Shown: positions 37,193 through 49,616, numbered from the stretch's first letter. The stretch: 64,000 bases of DNA from Metallyticus violacea (GCA_030762175.1 CM060833.1:67226001-67290000); one strand, 5' to 3'. The notes: a model not told the origin generated them from the letters alone. Translations and numbers: made by a program.

Positions 37193-39632
37193 CTTATATT
37201 ATGGATTGTAGTTAAAGGCTCATATTTAGCATTAGTAGAAATACACAGTGAATCATCATGTGCTTATTTGTATATTTGTTTTATTGTGGTAAGTCCTCCG
37301 TTTTATGGAATAAATATTACGTCACTATATTTATATTTTGAGGAAATCAGGAAATGTTATACAATGTCATAAAATTGCATTACAATCACAGCACTAAATA
37401 TTAGTGGAGCAATTCTTTTCGCACTTATTCCAAAAGTGTGTCTGCAATTACGTTACCAAGTACATATGCTTAATGAACTGAAAACTCGCTAAAATATAGC
37501 ACTTTAAACCCTATTAATAGTTAATGAAATCTTTAATATTTTAAATTATTAATTTATTTTAGCTTCACTCACATTCGTTAAGGTAATCATGTTGAACTAA
37601 ATTCCCAGATAATTACAATTCGTGTTAAATATTATAGTTTTCAAATGATTTAAAATAGTAATTTTCTCTATTGGTTTAATACAAATATTAAGAAGGTAAC
37701 TTAAATCTATGGATAATCCAAGTTACTAAATTATAAAAAATGTTTTAGTACATCAAAATTGTCTTTAAAGAAGTGTAAAGAAACATGCAAAAATTATTAT
37801 AAAATGTTGTATAAAATTGGAATTGTTAATCCATTCAGCTTTGGTTTTTTTCATTAATTTAATGGAGAAGTGTGAAGATACACAAATATTACAGTTCCTT
37901 TATTACATACAAAGAATTTGTATTTTCTAAATTTGAGGTCCTTTTATTTATTCATATTATTATTCCAAAGTTTATTATGTTTTTTCCTTTTATGTCCTGT
38001 TCTTATGGTAATAATATTTTTATTGTTTGATGTTTCCTATGAGAGGGGGTAGGTGAATAATTAATAAATATTCAACTATTTGGGCTCTCTATTTAAAAAC
38101 AAAAATTATTTAATTTCTAAATAAAGCATTGTATTAAGATAGTTAAAAAATACATTTTATGCACTATTTCAAATCCAAAGTACAAGCTTAACGTACTTTA
38201 AAAGGAAATGTTTTATGAATATGTTTCTGTTATATTTTCATATTTACTTCCGACTTAAAACATCTTTACTTTTACTTGCCCAATCTCCTGAGAAGTAGTT
38301 AAAAGCTGCATAGTTTATAATATGTACATGGTCGTAATTTGTATCATTAGTTATTTAATATTTTAAACTTCGTGTATGGGTTGCTTTATACATTCATACT
38401 TAACTTTTTCAGCTGCAAAAGTATTCTCTTCTCATAAAACGCTTATATTAATTCTCACCTACTACAAGTAAAAGATTCAGCTGGAAGGTTGGTTTTTAAG
38501 TCTGTTTTGCTTTGGTGGGAAAATATAACAGTACCGTAGCATATGATATTATGGGCCATTGTAAACAACAGCCAGTTACCAATGTAACATTTCTGAAAGT
38601 TTAATAAACACCCTGTACAGTCATTCAAAGCTCCAAAGAGAATATGTAGGTGGTACCTTGCGGTTACCTCCCTTGTTAACATTCACACTCTGGAGCCTTT
38701 CAAGAAATTCTGTATTAAAGCTCCTTTACCAGCATGACTCCAACCAAATCTCTGATCCTACCTTTCAACATCAAAGCTCTGCCCTTACAATATTCATAAC
38801 GAGTGTAAATTGAAAATCTCAAGTTTTCCGCTATGATTTTGTTTGTTTTTCCAGGAATTGAATGATACGAGAAACATACAAACTAGTCTGATTCTTACTT
38901 CAGGATAGAAAAAGGGTAATGAAAAATAAAATAATGATTCTGGATTACAATTAAATATAAACAAACCTGCAGAATTGTTGTTTCACTCATATTAGCGAAG
39001 TATGATCACCGCAGTGAACTCAGGCTTGAAAAAGGATTATCGCAATGTACTCTTGCCCAATCAAAAACTGTGCCACGAGATATAGATTAGGAATTCATTT
39101 TTATATTGTTACGAAAGTAAGTTTTAAGGTACACAGCGTCTCAATAGTTTAAATATCAAAATATAGGTATCACAGTTTGAAAGCTTTCTAACTATTAAAT
39201 TTCTATTACTTCTTTAACTTGTGCACAACAATGCATATTCTCTTTTACAGAAATGAACCTTTCGAAGTCAACAGTATATTACTGCTTTTATTATACTTAA
39301 TAAATGTAATATTTAACGGTACTTTGTTCTTTGCTTTTGGTAGTCACCCTCGATACATTTTTTCTTTACTTATTAACTATTGTATTTAAACGACAACATA
39401 AGAATCGCAGAAAATATTTTCATTTCATTGCGTCGGACTGCAATTAGTCACGCATACATAAGTTCAGTAGAGTTTATTAATATTCTGAAAATGCATCATA
39501 AGTAAGCACCCAGATTATGAAATAAGTTTACAATTTAATTTAATGCACTGTAAATTACCTTTGGCCTGATTTCAATTACTTTAAATTTAATACAATTTCG
39601 ATAAGTTTCATTACTAAGCATAAAGAATCTGC
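37190..39632. other. No gene seen
   Basis: Very AT-rich DNA with no ORF that I can assign. Confidence 0.6.

Positions 39633-39707
<75 letters not shown>
39633..39707. repeat. Compound (GAT)n(TTA)n microsatellite
   Basis: About 10 GAT units change directly into about 15 ATT units. Confidence 0.97.
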
Positions 39708-39708
<1 letters not shown>

Positions 39709-42589
39709 ACAGTTTTTGTTTTACATCCTATAAATTGTGAACAAAATAATAAGGTGCAGATAAAAAAGCTACAGAAATTGACTTACAAACTTTGTAAGTT
39801 TAATAATAATTATTATTCTTCTTAATTGGATTTCTTATTTTTCTCCGTTGTAATAAGTCTTTCCGTTGTCCCTCTTCTAAGCCTTTTCTCTTCATTATTT
39901 CTGCAACACCTTCGCGCTAAATTAGGCGAAATCTTTCTTCGACGGAACTAAACTACAGGAAACTCATTTAAATCACTTGAACGTTACTAATTAAATAAAT
40001 GGCATGGTTACGACAATTTTAATTCGAGTAAAAAAATCTTCTTGCTCTATAGAACTCAGGCTCAAAGCTAAGTCTTCTGGGATTCAGACCCCCCGAGCTG
40101 ACAAACTGAATATGCTCTGAGCAACTGATGCAGAACAATTGTGCAATGAATAATAAATGATATGCAAAAATTATAACACAACATTTTGCATTTAATATGC
40201 ATGGCCAGTGGAATTAGAGCTATTGCATTGCTCATAGTATTCCAGCTAAAAGCCTAGTAGCAGAATTTATTAACCATTAAAACTATCGGATAATAAATAC
40301 AACATTCACTGGATGGCATTGTGAATATTTTCCTCGTTGTTCATAAATTAGAATTTGCAATGGATTACGGGTTGAAAATACATACCAGTAATGCACTCTT
40401 TTTTAGTGTTTGTTTTATGCAAGTTTCATCTGTACAAACGTTTCGAACATTGATGTTTGTTTACTTATTAAAGCTCAACTATGGTCACAATAATATATCA
40501 CTTCTTCAATATAGCTTTACTTTCTTATTCAATAAGATTTTATAGAAGTATTAAGATGGAGGTAAGTTCATATTACATAAGGAAGGGTTTTTTTTTTAAT
40601 GTTATGCTGAGAACTGCACGACGTCTACAAGTCCATAAAGCGAGCATTGCAGAACTCAAAGGACGATAATCGTATTTAATGAATATGAAAAATATTCTCC
40701 GCTTAGCTTTGATTTAGTTAACAGATTCTTTAAGAGGAGAATGTAATTTAAAAATACCTTAAAACTGGCAGAACATAAACAAAGCTTTTTTGTTTGTTTT
40801 TATTGTAAAAAGGAGAAAATTCCTTGAGAAGCAAAGGGATTGCAAGCTTGTTTGTTTGCATTAATCTAATTGAAGGTATACTACAAAAATAAATTAAATA
40901 AGCTTTTGGAATATTCTCCAGGCTAGATTTTTTCCAACAAAAGCACTGGTAGTATTTGGAGATAAACACAAGCATTACTATTTCGTATCACTGTAAAAAA
41001 TGAACAATTCTATTATTTGTTTGTAGAACTCTGAACTGTATAAAATGTTTACGTACAACAGTATTATTATTGCAAAACACGCTTTCTTAAATTAGTTTAT
41101 TTATATTCTTTTTGAACAGTTTGGCTTGTTTTTGTAGCCTAACAGCTCAATCAACATCTTTCTTGCAATTTTAAAATTCGTTTAGACAGAATTTCTTTTA
41201 AAATATTATTATTTGCTGGAAAAGCGAGAAAAACTCGGTAAATATTTGCAAATTTTTCTGAATTGTTTTAAAGAAAATATTGAAACTTTACTGCTGAGAA
41301 CTGTAAATATATACATATTTATTAAGTGGTAAAATTATAGATACTTTTAAAAAGGATATATACATACTATAATTAAATTTATCATAAATGTAAACATGCA
41401 GTCTAAAATTGAAAGTCAATATTTATAATTATGTGTATTAACGGTGTAAATGATATTGTATTTCTGAGACTTAAACCTATAAATCCCTTAAAACCTCGAC
41501 TTGCTATGAAATTGAATATTTCATTGGTACTGAAAGTAAAAACATATTAAATATATCCTTAAAAACACATTAGTTGAGGTTGACTTATTATGCACTCTTA
41601 TTTTGTAAAGGAGTTTTTAAACCTTGGCCCTTAGAGAATGAAAGAAGGCCACCACACGGAGAGGAAGTTCGTCGATATATATTGCAAATTTTCCATACGT
41701 GCTCGACTGTACTCCACTTTCGTTATAAGACACATTTTTCTTTATCCCAAAGGTAGAGAAGCATATTCGTCAGCATTATGCAGATACTGTGCAGTAGATC
41801 AAAGGCTTTGCAGCTTAAACATAATAAGAACTATTAAGGTTTCTTTCTCTTGAACTGTCAGAAGCAATTCAGATATTTCTGTATTCACCAGCTACTTAAT
41901 TTTCCAACTGTCATTTGCAATCTATTCCCGTTTAGTCTGGGGTACTAAATTTGTTTTATTGGAAGTAATTTGATAGTTACGACAGTTGAGAAATGCGCAG
42001 GAGAAAATAAAACAAAGAAAAATTCCTAATATATCTCAGTCTTGGTAACATAATATTTATACCTGATTAAATATACAGATTACGATTATGAAATATAATA
42101 ATACAAAACGTTACTTATTACAATGAATTCAGTAACTTAAAACGTTTTTTTGCATTCAAAATTTAAAATCATCTATATACTTACTGAATATTTCGTTTCC
42201 CGCATTAATTTTTTCTTCTAAGAATGTAATTATGTTGCCAAGTCTATGCAGCCAATTCTCATACAATTTTCAAAATGATTGTTGGTAGGTATGTTAATAT
42301 TGTTCAGCTAAGATTTCAGATAAACTAAGTGATGATAATTCACAATTTAATACTTATGTTCAACACTGCTGCATTCTTAAAATTCTTCATTTCTTCTAGT
42401 AACATTTCTGCGATCTATCAGAATTAACACTTGTACATTTTAATTAGTTAATTTGTATATTTTTTATTGGAAACACAACTTTCTCATATGCTATAATCCC
42501 CTCGCTGATATCAACTGCATAATAGAGCATTTGAAAATGTACAGACACTTGCCTTATTCCGCTACGCATTTTGAAGTATTGACCTACAG
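39708..42589. other. No gene seen over 2.9 kb
   Basis: AT-rich DNA. Short frames near 40.3-41.8 kb overlap in several phases and show no motif. Confidence 0.6.
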
Positions 42590-42649
42590 TGGTCCTTATA
42601 ACAATCAAAATATACATACATATACGCAGAGACCTACATGCATACATAT

Positions 42650-43894
42650 CAGAGTAGGTCCATAAGTTTCCGACCTCGCTGATAAAGACTATCGCCTTCA
42701 TAAAACCCTCGTCTGGTGTCATACCTTATCTGTTAAGTAAATAATTGCAGCTGTAACTTTGGCTCCATAAAGAAGGCTATGTGTAAAAGATTATGACATG
42801 CTCAAAATGGAGTATCGATCCGTTAGTAAGTTCTTCACAAAAGAAGGACTTACTCCAAATGAAATTAAACAGCCATTGGATGGTGTATATGGGGAAGTAT
42901 CCCGCTATATTATACTGTAAAAGAATCTGCCAAACTTTTTCGAATGGGTCGAGAAAGCATTGAAGACGAAGAGAATGCAGGTCGGCCCTGGGAGATACTC
43001 GTGAAAATATTGCTCTTGTGGAAGGAGAAATTATAGAAGACCAGCGGCTCAAAATTACAGAAATGGCAGCAAGGTTGGGCCTTTCTAAAACAACAATCAT
43101 TCAAATTATTTATGAACATTTAAACATGAATAAGTTTAGTGCAAGATGGGTCCTAGACTTCTTTATTCAGTCCAAAAAGCACGAGTCATCTGTTGTCAGG
43201 CATTTTCGGAACTCTGCCGTGGCAATGAGAGAGAAGGTATGTTAACTATTGTTACAGAAGATGAAACTATGGTCCTCTACTATATCCCTTGTCCAAAAGA
43301 GAATCAATGGAGTGGCGTAAACTTGGCGAAGCACCGCCTCTAAAGGCCAAGGTCACTCAATTAACCAAGAAGATCATGGCCACAATCTTTTGGGACTGTG
43401 AAGGAACACTCTTCGTTGATTTCAAGGAGAGGAACACCACAGTAAATGGAGATTACTATGCTGGCCTACTAAACAGACTACGTGCTTCCATCAAAGAGAA
43501 AAGGCGAGGAAAACTGAGTGGTGGTGTGCGCCTTCTTCACGACAACGAGCCTGTGCACACAGTTCTTGTTGCAAAGGAAGATATGAAGAAATGTGGTTTC
43601 AAGGAAATCGACCATCCACCCTACAGACCAGATTTAGCTCCCAAGAACAATTTCCTCTTCTCAAAACTCAAGAAAGACCTTCGAGGAAGGAAATTTGAGT
43701 GTGACGAATAAGTGATGAATGCTGTTTATGCCTATTTTGCAGACAAAAATTTTGGGTGGGAGATTGAAATGTTAATTGAAAGATGTGAGATATGTATTGA
43801 AATAAAGGGTAAGTATAATGAAAAATGAATTATTGTTTTTGTTTTTATCATATCTAGAAAATGGTTAGGCCGGAAACTTATGGACCTACCCCTG
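42650..43894 (+). mobile_element. mariner transposon with both terminal inverted repeats (element C)
   Basis: The left end, taggtccataagtttccgac from 42655, matches the reverse complement of the right end (taggtccataagtttccggc) with one mismatch. A TA follows the right end at 43895-43896, and TA lies one base before the left end, consistent with the family's TA target duplication. The length of 1245 bp is typical of mariner. It sits inside the 3' region of LINE X: the sequences on either side rejoin to match the uninterrupted copy at 36.4 kb. Confidence 0.93.
42807..43828 (+). pseudogene. mariner transposase, nearly full length, frameshifted, third catalytic Asp changed to Asn
   Basis: From ATG 42807 (MEYRSVSKFFTKEGLTPNEI) the protein can be followed to KGKYNEK and a stop at 43828. 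That is about 340 codons, the normal mariner length. The second helix-turn-helix (LKITEMAARLGLSKTTIIQI) starts near 43045. The first catalytic Asp is in TEDETM (about 43260), the second in LLHDNEPVHT (about 43545). In the third block, PDLAPKNNFLF, the codon at 43646-43648 is AAC (Asn) where the family has Asp. At least three phase changes are needed: near 42900-43010, near 43150-43250 and near 43290. The enzyme is therefore inactive twice over. It is the best preserved transposase in the window. Confidence 0.93.
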
Positions 43895-45633
43895 TACATA
43901 TATACTAACACACCGATATACTTACATCACACATTTACAATGAATAATTTCATATACATATATAAACATGAATAAGAGCTCCTATCCCCGAGTCTCCCTT
44001 CCCTTTAGTCATCCCCCTCTCCTACCTCTCCTCTCTTCTCTATAGTCATTAATCTTCTTTGTCAGGTCTTCGATGGAAATATTCCGAATTTGTGTGTGTA
44101 TCTCTCGTGCACCAACACCTCCAGGCAGAGGTTCAATCATCAATTTAAATTCAGAAATTGTGGCACAAAATATACCTCTGTTTCCCTGCATTCTGCCAGA
44201 ATTTGTCTTCGAGTATCGCCTTCGCACACTGGCCAAATTCTTTCCTCGAAAGCATGAACTGTTTTATTTCCTGTTCAAGCTCCTAATCTGAGCTATGTGA
44301 GACCACTTCTTTCTTCTCTACCACAGACATCTACATAATTCCCCCTCCCTCATACCAGAACTGTTTGAGCCAGCAGGTTAAGCGATACTTTTTCCGAGCA
44401 TTGAGTTTCGGTATTTTGTCTATCAATATCACGCAAACCTCTGTTACTATTTTCCAACTTTTGCGCATAATGTCTTCCCTCCTTAACTAAATATATCCTA
44501 GTCCAATTTTGTCTAAGCCTTTCCTTATTTTTGATGCCCAACCCATATCTTATCCTTCCTTTATTTACTCCTTCAGACACACTGCTCAAAGCAGTGCTTG
44601 ACCCTCCCTTTATTATTTTTAACCAGTACTTAATTGTTCCCATTTTTAAATTTACACGTTCTTTAAAGATACCAAACTCTTTAAGAACCCTGCAATTTGC
44701 TGTATCCCTCTCTATTTGCAGCAACCGTTTTAGAAACTGTGTTTGTACCTGATTAAGTTCCTGAGTGTTTTCCCACTCCCAAATTTCGGCCCCGTACGCC
44801 ATAGTTAACATCCCAACGCCCTGTACAACAACTCCATTGATCTCACCGGGATTTCCGGTATTTTTACTAAAATCCTTAACTCCTCTATATTTTTAATTAT
44901 GCACTTGCGTTTTGTGTTGCCTACGTGTTTTGCCCAGTTTCCGTTTATAGCTAAAGTGACCCCCCAAAGTGTGAATTTCTTAACAATTTCCAGTGCCTGA
45001 CCTGCATACTCCCACCTCTCTTTTCTGCTGTACACCACACCGTTCTTAAAAGTCAATGTTTTGGTCTTCTTCTCATTGACTGCAATTCCCCGTTCCTAAT
45101 AATATGCTTCTAAGCGGTCTAGTTCTCTTTGCAGACCGCCACTTGTTGTGGATATCAATATTAAATTAGGGCTGGTATGGATATGCCTCCTATGTATATT
45201 TGGGGCAGCAGTTTCTGCAACCCACATTTTCTCAGTATGTCATCTACAAACAAACTGAAAAGAAGGGGGGATAGGATACAGCCTTGCCTCAGTCCTCTCC
45301 TTTTTGAAATTTTATCGCGATCATATTTTACATCGAAATGTTCCTTACTATATACTGGTTTTAAGCCCGTGATCATTATTCATGAAATGAAGGTGTAATT
45401 CCTAAGCTTGTAGGAAAGATTTCAGAGCTCACTAAATTTTCAAATCTGAAAGTACAACGTTAGGGTTAAAGGCGGACACAAAGAGCTCAAGTGAACGTGC
45501 CAAAGTGTGTTATTACACACTCCAACATGAATCAAATCAATTTAAAGCATAACATTCTCAGGTATACCTGGACTCTAATTGCAACCGCTTTCAACATTTG
45601 CTATGATATCGTTATGCTACTTAGATACTAAAG

Positions 45634-45700
45634 CAGGGGTGTCAACCTATGGTACGTGAGCTATTGCCGGTGGTACGTAAACAACATTTGACAGTTCTAC
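45634..45700 (+). other. Possible hAT-type transposon end
   Basis: caggggtgtcaacctatggt has the form of hAT termini, which commonly begin CAGGGGT(G/C)TC. No matching inverted end (gacacccctg) was found downstream, so only one end can be suggested. Confidence 0.3.
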
Positions 45701-46439
45701 TATAACTAAACGAAAATAATAGATCCTTATTTACATAATCATAAAAAAATGCGATATGTACAAATATAATACGGAAGTTCAATTTTAATTCTATGACAAT
45801 GACAGAGCTGAAGCAGAAAATGTCTCAAAATTTCCCATTTAATTATTAATTGTTTCATGTATTGTTTGATGCCAAGAATAGCATTACAATCAAGGGTATC
45901 AACGTTACAATTAAAACGAGGACTTCCATATTACATGTGTTAGTTAGTGTATGTATATAGATATGCCTGTTTTACTAATAAGTAATATTCAAGTATATTC
46001 CTGTAGTACTATGATTGACAGTGCACATATGTCTCTTTGTTACGTTTCTGTAAAAGGGGTAAACGTGCTGAAACTTTTGTCGGAAAAGTTAGAAAGAGGC
46101 CACTTTACCTGGAAAGTGGGTCCTTTGTTAAACCTTACTCTTTCAATCGCCCAGGCAGACCACTGACTCAAGGCGCCAGGTGCTATTACACTCTGAACCT
46201 GGCCATATTGTGATTTCAATCGGCAACTGTACTTGTCGTCAAAAGGAAATACCGCCTGTTTTACAGAAATCTAGTTTAAAGGGAGGCCGCATATATTGCC
46301 GAAGTGTGCTTTATCGCATACTTTTAGTGTAGGCATGTAAAAAAGGACAGATATCTTCTCTTTCGTAGCGTGGGAATAGCAAATGTATGCTTCCTGGTAA
46401 AACTTCAAAACTTTAACCAATCAACATATTACAAAAACC
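45701..46439. other. No gene seen
   Basis: Possibly the interior of the putative hAT element. A 71-codon frame at 45951-46166 has no recognisable motif. Confidence 0.45.
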
Positions 46440-47100
46440 CGACGAATAAATGCTAACATGTAATAACTCAAAACTTGTATGATCCAATAAAATTCTAGAA
46501 GGAACCAATTTCAATAATATTTAAAGAAATTAAATTTTCGCGAGGAGCGGAGCAAATTCACATAATAGATTGAACATTATCTATAAGAAGTAAGTTTTAA
46601 GCAATCGGGAGAGAGGATCAATAGTAGCACTTAGTCATTATGTAGTCATTAGTAGTTAGTCACCAGTTAAGCCGCCGCGGAGAGTCGAAGTAAATCGGTC
46701 GGTCAGTGAGAGTCAGTCAGTGTGAGAGTAATAGTAAGAATAGTCAAGCCGAATCATTGATAAGATATAGCCGTCCATGTGACATCACGATGAAGTCTTT
46801 ACAGAAAAGTGAGTAGTGTGATCATAAAGTGTTTACGCGAAATTATAGGTGACTGTCGGATTTCAAAATTATGTTAAAGTGAGTAAATATGCGAGTGATG
46901 ACAGTGAATTGTAACTCGAAGGTAGATTACAAAGTACAAATAGGACCAGAACGATAACCACATGACAGAAGCACAGCATGTTCCTGAACCTTCCAAATTG
47001 TCGAATAAATTGAATGTCCAATCAGAGCCGAACCTTATATTATTACAGTGAACAATCTCCTTCCTCCCTAATGACTAAATTCAACACAACAAATAAGTAA
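46440..47100 (+). mobile_element. Possible Gypsy-type LTR remnant
   Basis: Features in order are ttctagaaggaacc near 46492, ttttcgcgaggagcggagc near 46536, and ggtcggtcagtgagagtcag with further agtcagt words near 46696-46725. Next comes a cggaa/gaagt purine-rich part, then cgaataaattgaatgtcc near 47000. This arrangement is what Gypsy LTRs of insects often show, and it is matched in style at 27480-27900. No primer-binding site, gag or pol was identified. Confidence 0.3.
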
Positions 47101-47378
47101 GCGAGTGAAATCTGAATTGTATTAACGCTTTGCAAAGGTATAAAATTGCTTTGAGAAGAAAATATTAGCTTTATATCTTAGGCATTTCATTTTTGCTCAA
47201 GGCGGCTTCTTTGAGCTTTCAATCATAGAGACCAAATATTGAAGCATTTGGATATATGCGTAAATTATTATAAGATATGTATTTATTTTTTTAAAAAAAA
47301 TATAAAGAATCATGTCGTTAAAATACATAATTTATTTCTAAACAAAATGCAAGCATGATGGTCAGGAAGGAAGAAATA

Positions 47379-47438
47379 GAAAAAAAAAAAAAAAAAAAAG
47401 AACGAACGAACGAACGAACGAACGAACGAACGAACGAA
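47379..47438. repeat. Poly-A joined to (CGAA)n microsatellite
   Basis: About 20 A are followed by about nine CGAA units. It may have grown from a retroposon tail. Confidence 0.95.
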
Positions 47439-47598
47439 TAAGTAAATGCAATTATGAAAGTGTAAGGAACGCTTATAGTTTCACTGCAATCACTAGAATA
47501 TGTGCAATGGTGACACAAAAAGTTCGTAACATCTCCTTTGTGCACCCCTTAGAGTTAAAAAATTATTAATATTCAAAGGGGCTCCTTGGTGTTTCCTG

Positions 47599-47860
47599 TC
47601 GGTCCTGGTGATCTAATGATAACCGTTCTTATATCGCAGACCCAAAATCTCGTGTTCAAACCCGGCCAGCGTAAAAATCCTAAGTATGATTGCCTCCTAA
47701 AGGGAAATAAAGTCGTGGGTCCCATGTCGTAGATTTACGAAAGGTAAAAAAACCTCAAGCCTGAAAGAAGAGGCCTCTAGAAAATTTATCGACTGCTTCA
47801 CGCCCTGAATTTTATTGGGCGTTGATGACCTGAGATGTTAAAGAGCGTCCGTAAATAAAC
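47599..47860 (+). mobile_element. tRNA-derived SINE, family 1, with small internal deletion
   Basis: The head is tcggtcctggtgatctaatg with an eroded A box, and the B box is gtgttcaaacccgg. About 20 bp between ggccag and cgtaaaaatcc, the junction of tRNA head and body, are missing compared with the other copies. The tail is gtccgtaaataaacc. Confidence 0.9.
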
Positions 47861-47991
47861 CGTTTATTATTATAAATAATTTTATGTTCCCTATTGGATG
47901 ATTTTTTAATTTTTCTTGATGGAGTCTCTCACTATTATAAATTCAAATTATAATAATATTGGAAAAAAAAATATATATATATATGTGTGTG

Positions 47992-48276
47992 TTTTATTTA
48001 CGGACGCTCTTTAACACCTCAGGTCATCAGCGTCCCATTCAATTCAGGGCGTGAAACAGTCGACAAATTTTGCTCAGAGGCCTCTTCTTCCAAACTTGAG
48101 GTTCTTTATCGTGCCGTAAATGTACGACATGGGACCCACGGCTTTACTTCCCTTCCGAAGGAAGCCATAGTTGAAATTTTTACGCCTGAAAAAAATCGTT
48201 CGATCCTGGCCGGGTTTGAACCCGCGATCTTGGGTTTAGGAGGCAAGTATGATTACCACTACACCTCTAGGACCGA
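47992..48276 (-). mobile_element. tRNA-derived SINE, family 1, antisense copy
   Basis: The tail complement (tttatttacggacgctcttt) is on the left and the head complement (cacctctaggaccga) ends at 48276. The B box is intact (gggtttgaacccgcg). The 109-codon plus-strand ORF across it is an artefact. It is flanked by an (AT)n(GT)n tract on the left and its mirror, (CA)n followed by AT-rich sequence, on the right. Confidence 0.93.
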
Positions 48277-48740
48277 CACACACATATATTATATATACAT
48301 GCTTATAATTACTTGAATGATAATAGTTATTCACGTAACTAAAGTAACTATTTACGGTTTATAGCACGAGTGAGATATTTAGATTGAAGCTTCGAAATGA
48401 ATACGGTAAAGGCATTTTTTGTAGTAATTACGTACAATATTTTGTTTCATACTATATTGATATATTGAATTACTTTATTTTAATTAAATGCTGAAGACAT
48501 ACATAGACAGACGCTCATTCAGGGCCCATAATTTCAGGCATTCAACAAATAGTTGAAAGAGGAAAGCATAGCAATCTAACAGTTGTAAAGAAAAATTTAA
48601 TTCGAATATTTTAAGTTTCTTATGGTGTTTTTATTATGTTGGTAAAAGTGAGCCCGGAAAAAAATTACAAAAGCAAGTTCGCCGTTTTCAAGAATAGAAA
48701 ATAGTGATTTTTGACTTAATATGAAACAAAACTATTAGAT

Positions 48741-48889
48741 CGCCTCTGTGGTCTATTGGTAGCATTTGCGACTACTGATATCTGTGTTTGATTTCCGGTC
48801 TGGTCCAAGTTGTCTGGGTAATGTTTTTTTTTTCCGGTTTTTTTTCTCCCTTACCCTGAGAAAGTGAATGCCAGATAGCTTTAAAGGAA
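48741..48889 (+). mobile_element. SINE family 2, copy b, 5' half
   Basis: The head cgcctctgtggtctattggt contains the A box, with a B-box relic in tgtttgatttccggtctgg. The sequence then follows copy a through ttaccctgagaaagtgaatg and agatagctttaa, where the similarity stops. Confidence 0.75.
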
Positions 48890-49616
48890 ATATTAAAGAG
48901 AGGAGGGAGTTGTGTATTGTATTATTTTAGTATATGAAATTTTCTGTTTTTTAATATGATTTTCATTAATATTCCTTGGTTGTATTGTAATAAATGTTTA
49001 ATTATGTCACTTCAGAATCCATTTCTTTTGTATTTTGTGAGCATTTATTCAGTTAAATTTCTATATCTCAGGAACTATTTACTCTAGAAAGCTGTAGTTT
49101 GTCTTGAATTATAGAAAAAGTTATATTTTATAAAATGGTAGCTTTGTTTTTATTACATCATCCTTTGTTGGTTTGCAATATTGGAGGATTTTATGTGATG
49201 TTTCCCTCAAAAAGTTTTTTCTGCAAAAGAAAAGAAGCATTGTTTTAGCTGCACTCATTGAAAAACTACATCCTTTTCATATGCCCCCCCCCTTTTAGAA
49301 TCTGTATAAACTATCACTTTGAAACTTTTACCACTTGTTCATGATATTGTTGTGATGATATGCATTTATTATGGTAGAGTTAGAATAAAAAATGACAATG
49401 TAAAAAATGTAGAAAAAATACAGAAAAAAACAAATGAAAATAATGTATAATTTGCTTCAGAGTTATGGTATAGTAATAAAATAGATCAGCAAATTTCAAT
49501 AAAATGCATCTATATACGGTAAAAGTTTTGTTTTATTAGCGTTAATAGTTCTTGAGAATATGGGAACTGAAGTTGGTAAATGTAACATTACAAGGATAGG
49601 CCTTTCATACTTCTCT
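48890..49616. mobile_element. About 730-bp insertion splitting a family 2 SINE
   Basis: Compared with copy a at 35988, the SINE sequence breaks at tttaaagg (about 48881) and resumes after cttaaagg (about 49615). The shared TTAAAGG at both breaks looks like a duplicated target. Just inside, ggaaatattaaag on the left and the complement of ctttcatacttct on the right are weakly similar inverted ends. The interior is AT-rich and non-coding, so this is a candidate non-autonomous DNA element with a TTAA target. Confidence 0.45.

Larger units (their letters stand above)
42590..45395 (-). pseudogene. Non-LTR retrotransposon LINE X, copy A, interrupted by a mariner
   Basis: The minus strand from 45376 reads part of the reverse-transcriptase palm, GLRQGCILSPLLFSLFVDDI. 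After a gap it continues in several phases: SGGLQRELDRLEAYY and VNEKKTKTLTFKNG, then FTLWGVTLAINGNWAKH and AYGAEIWEWENTQELN, to the C-terminal ORF at 44811-44350. This order is normal for a LINE, whose product copies element RNA at a nicked target. The catalytic FADD between PALI and LISTTSGG is missing, and stops and frameshifts break the frame. The element is 5'-truncated near 45395. Its 3' part is split at 42650-43894 by a mariner; the distal piece is 42590-42649. Copy B at 36405-37030 is the same family. Confidence 0.85.

Noticed and set aside
39633..39707. Regular spacing that might suggest a CRISPR-like array
   Set aside because: It is a plain trinucleotide microsatellite. No direct repeats with unique spacers exist anywhere in the window, which is eukaryotic.
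42777..43119. 107- and 69-codon minus ORFs
   Set aside because: They are antisense to the mariner transposase.
47987..48316. 109-codon plus-strand ORF, and similar ORFs at 9992-9810, 14818-14588, 15849-15553 (minus) and 57228-57485 (plus)
   Set aside because: They are readings of the antisense strand of the family 1 SINE. The same peptide-like strings recur in every copy and end with the repeat.
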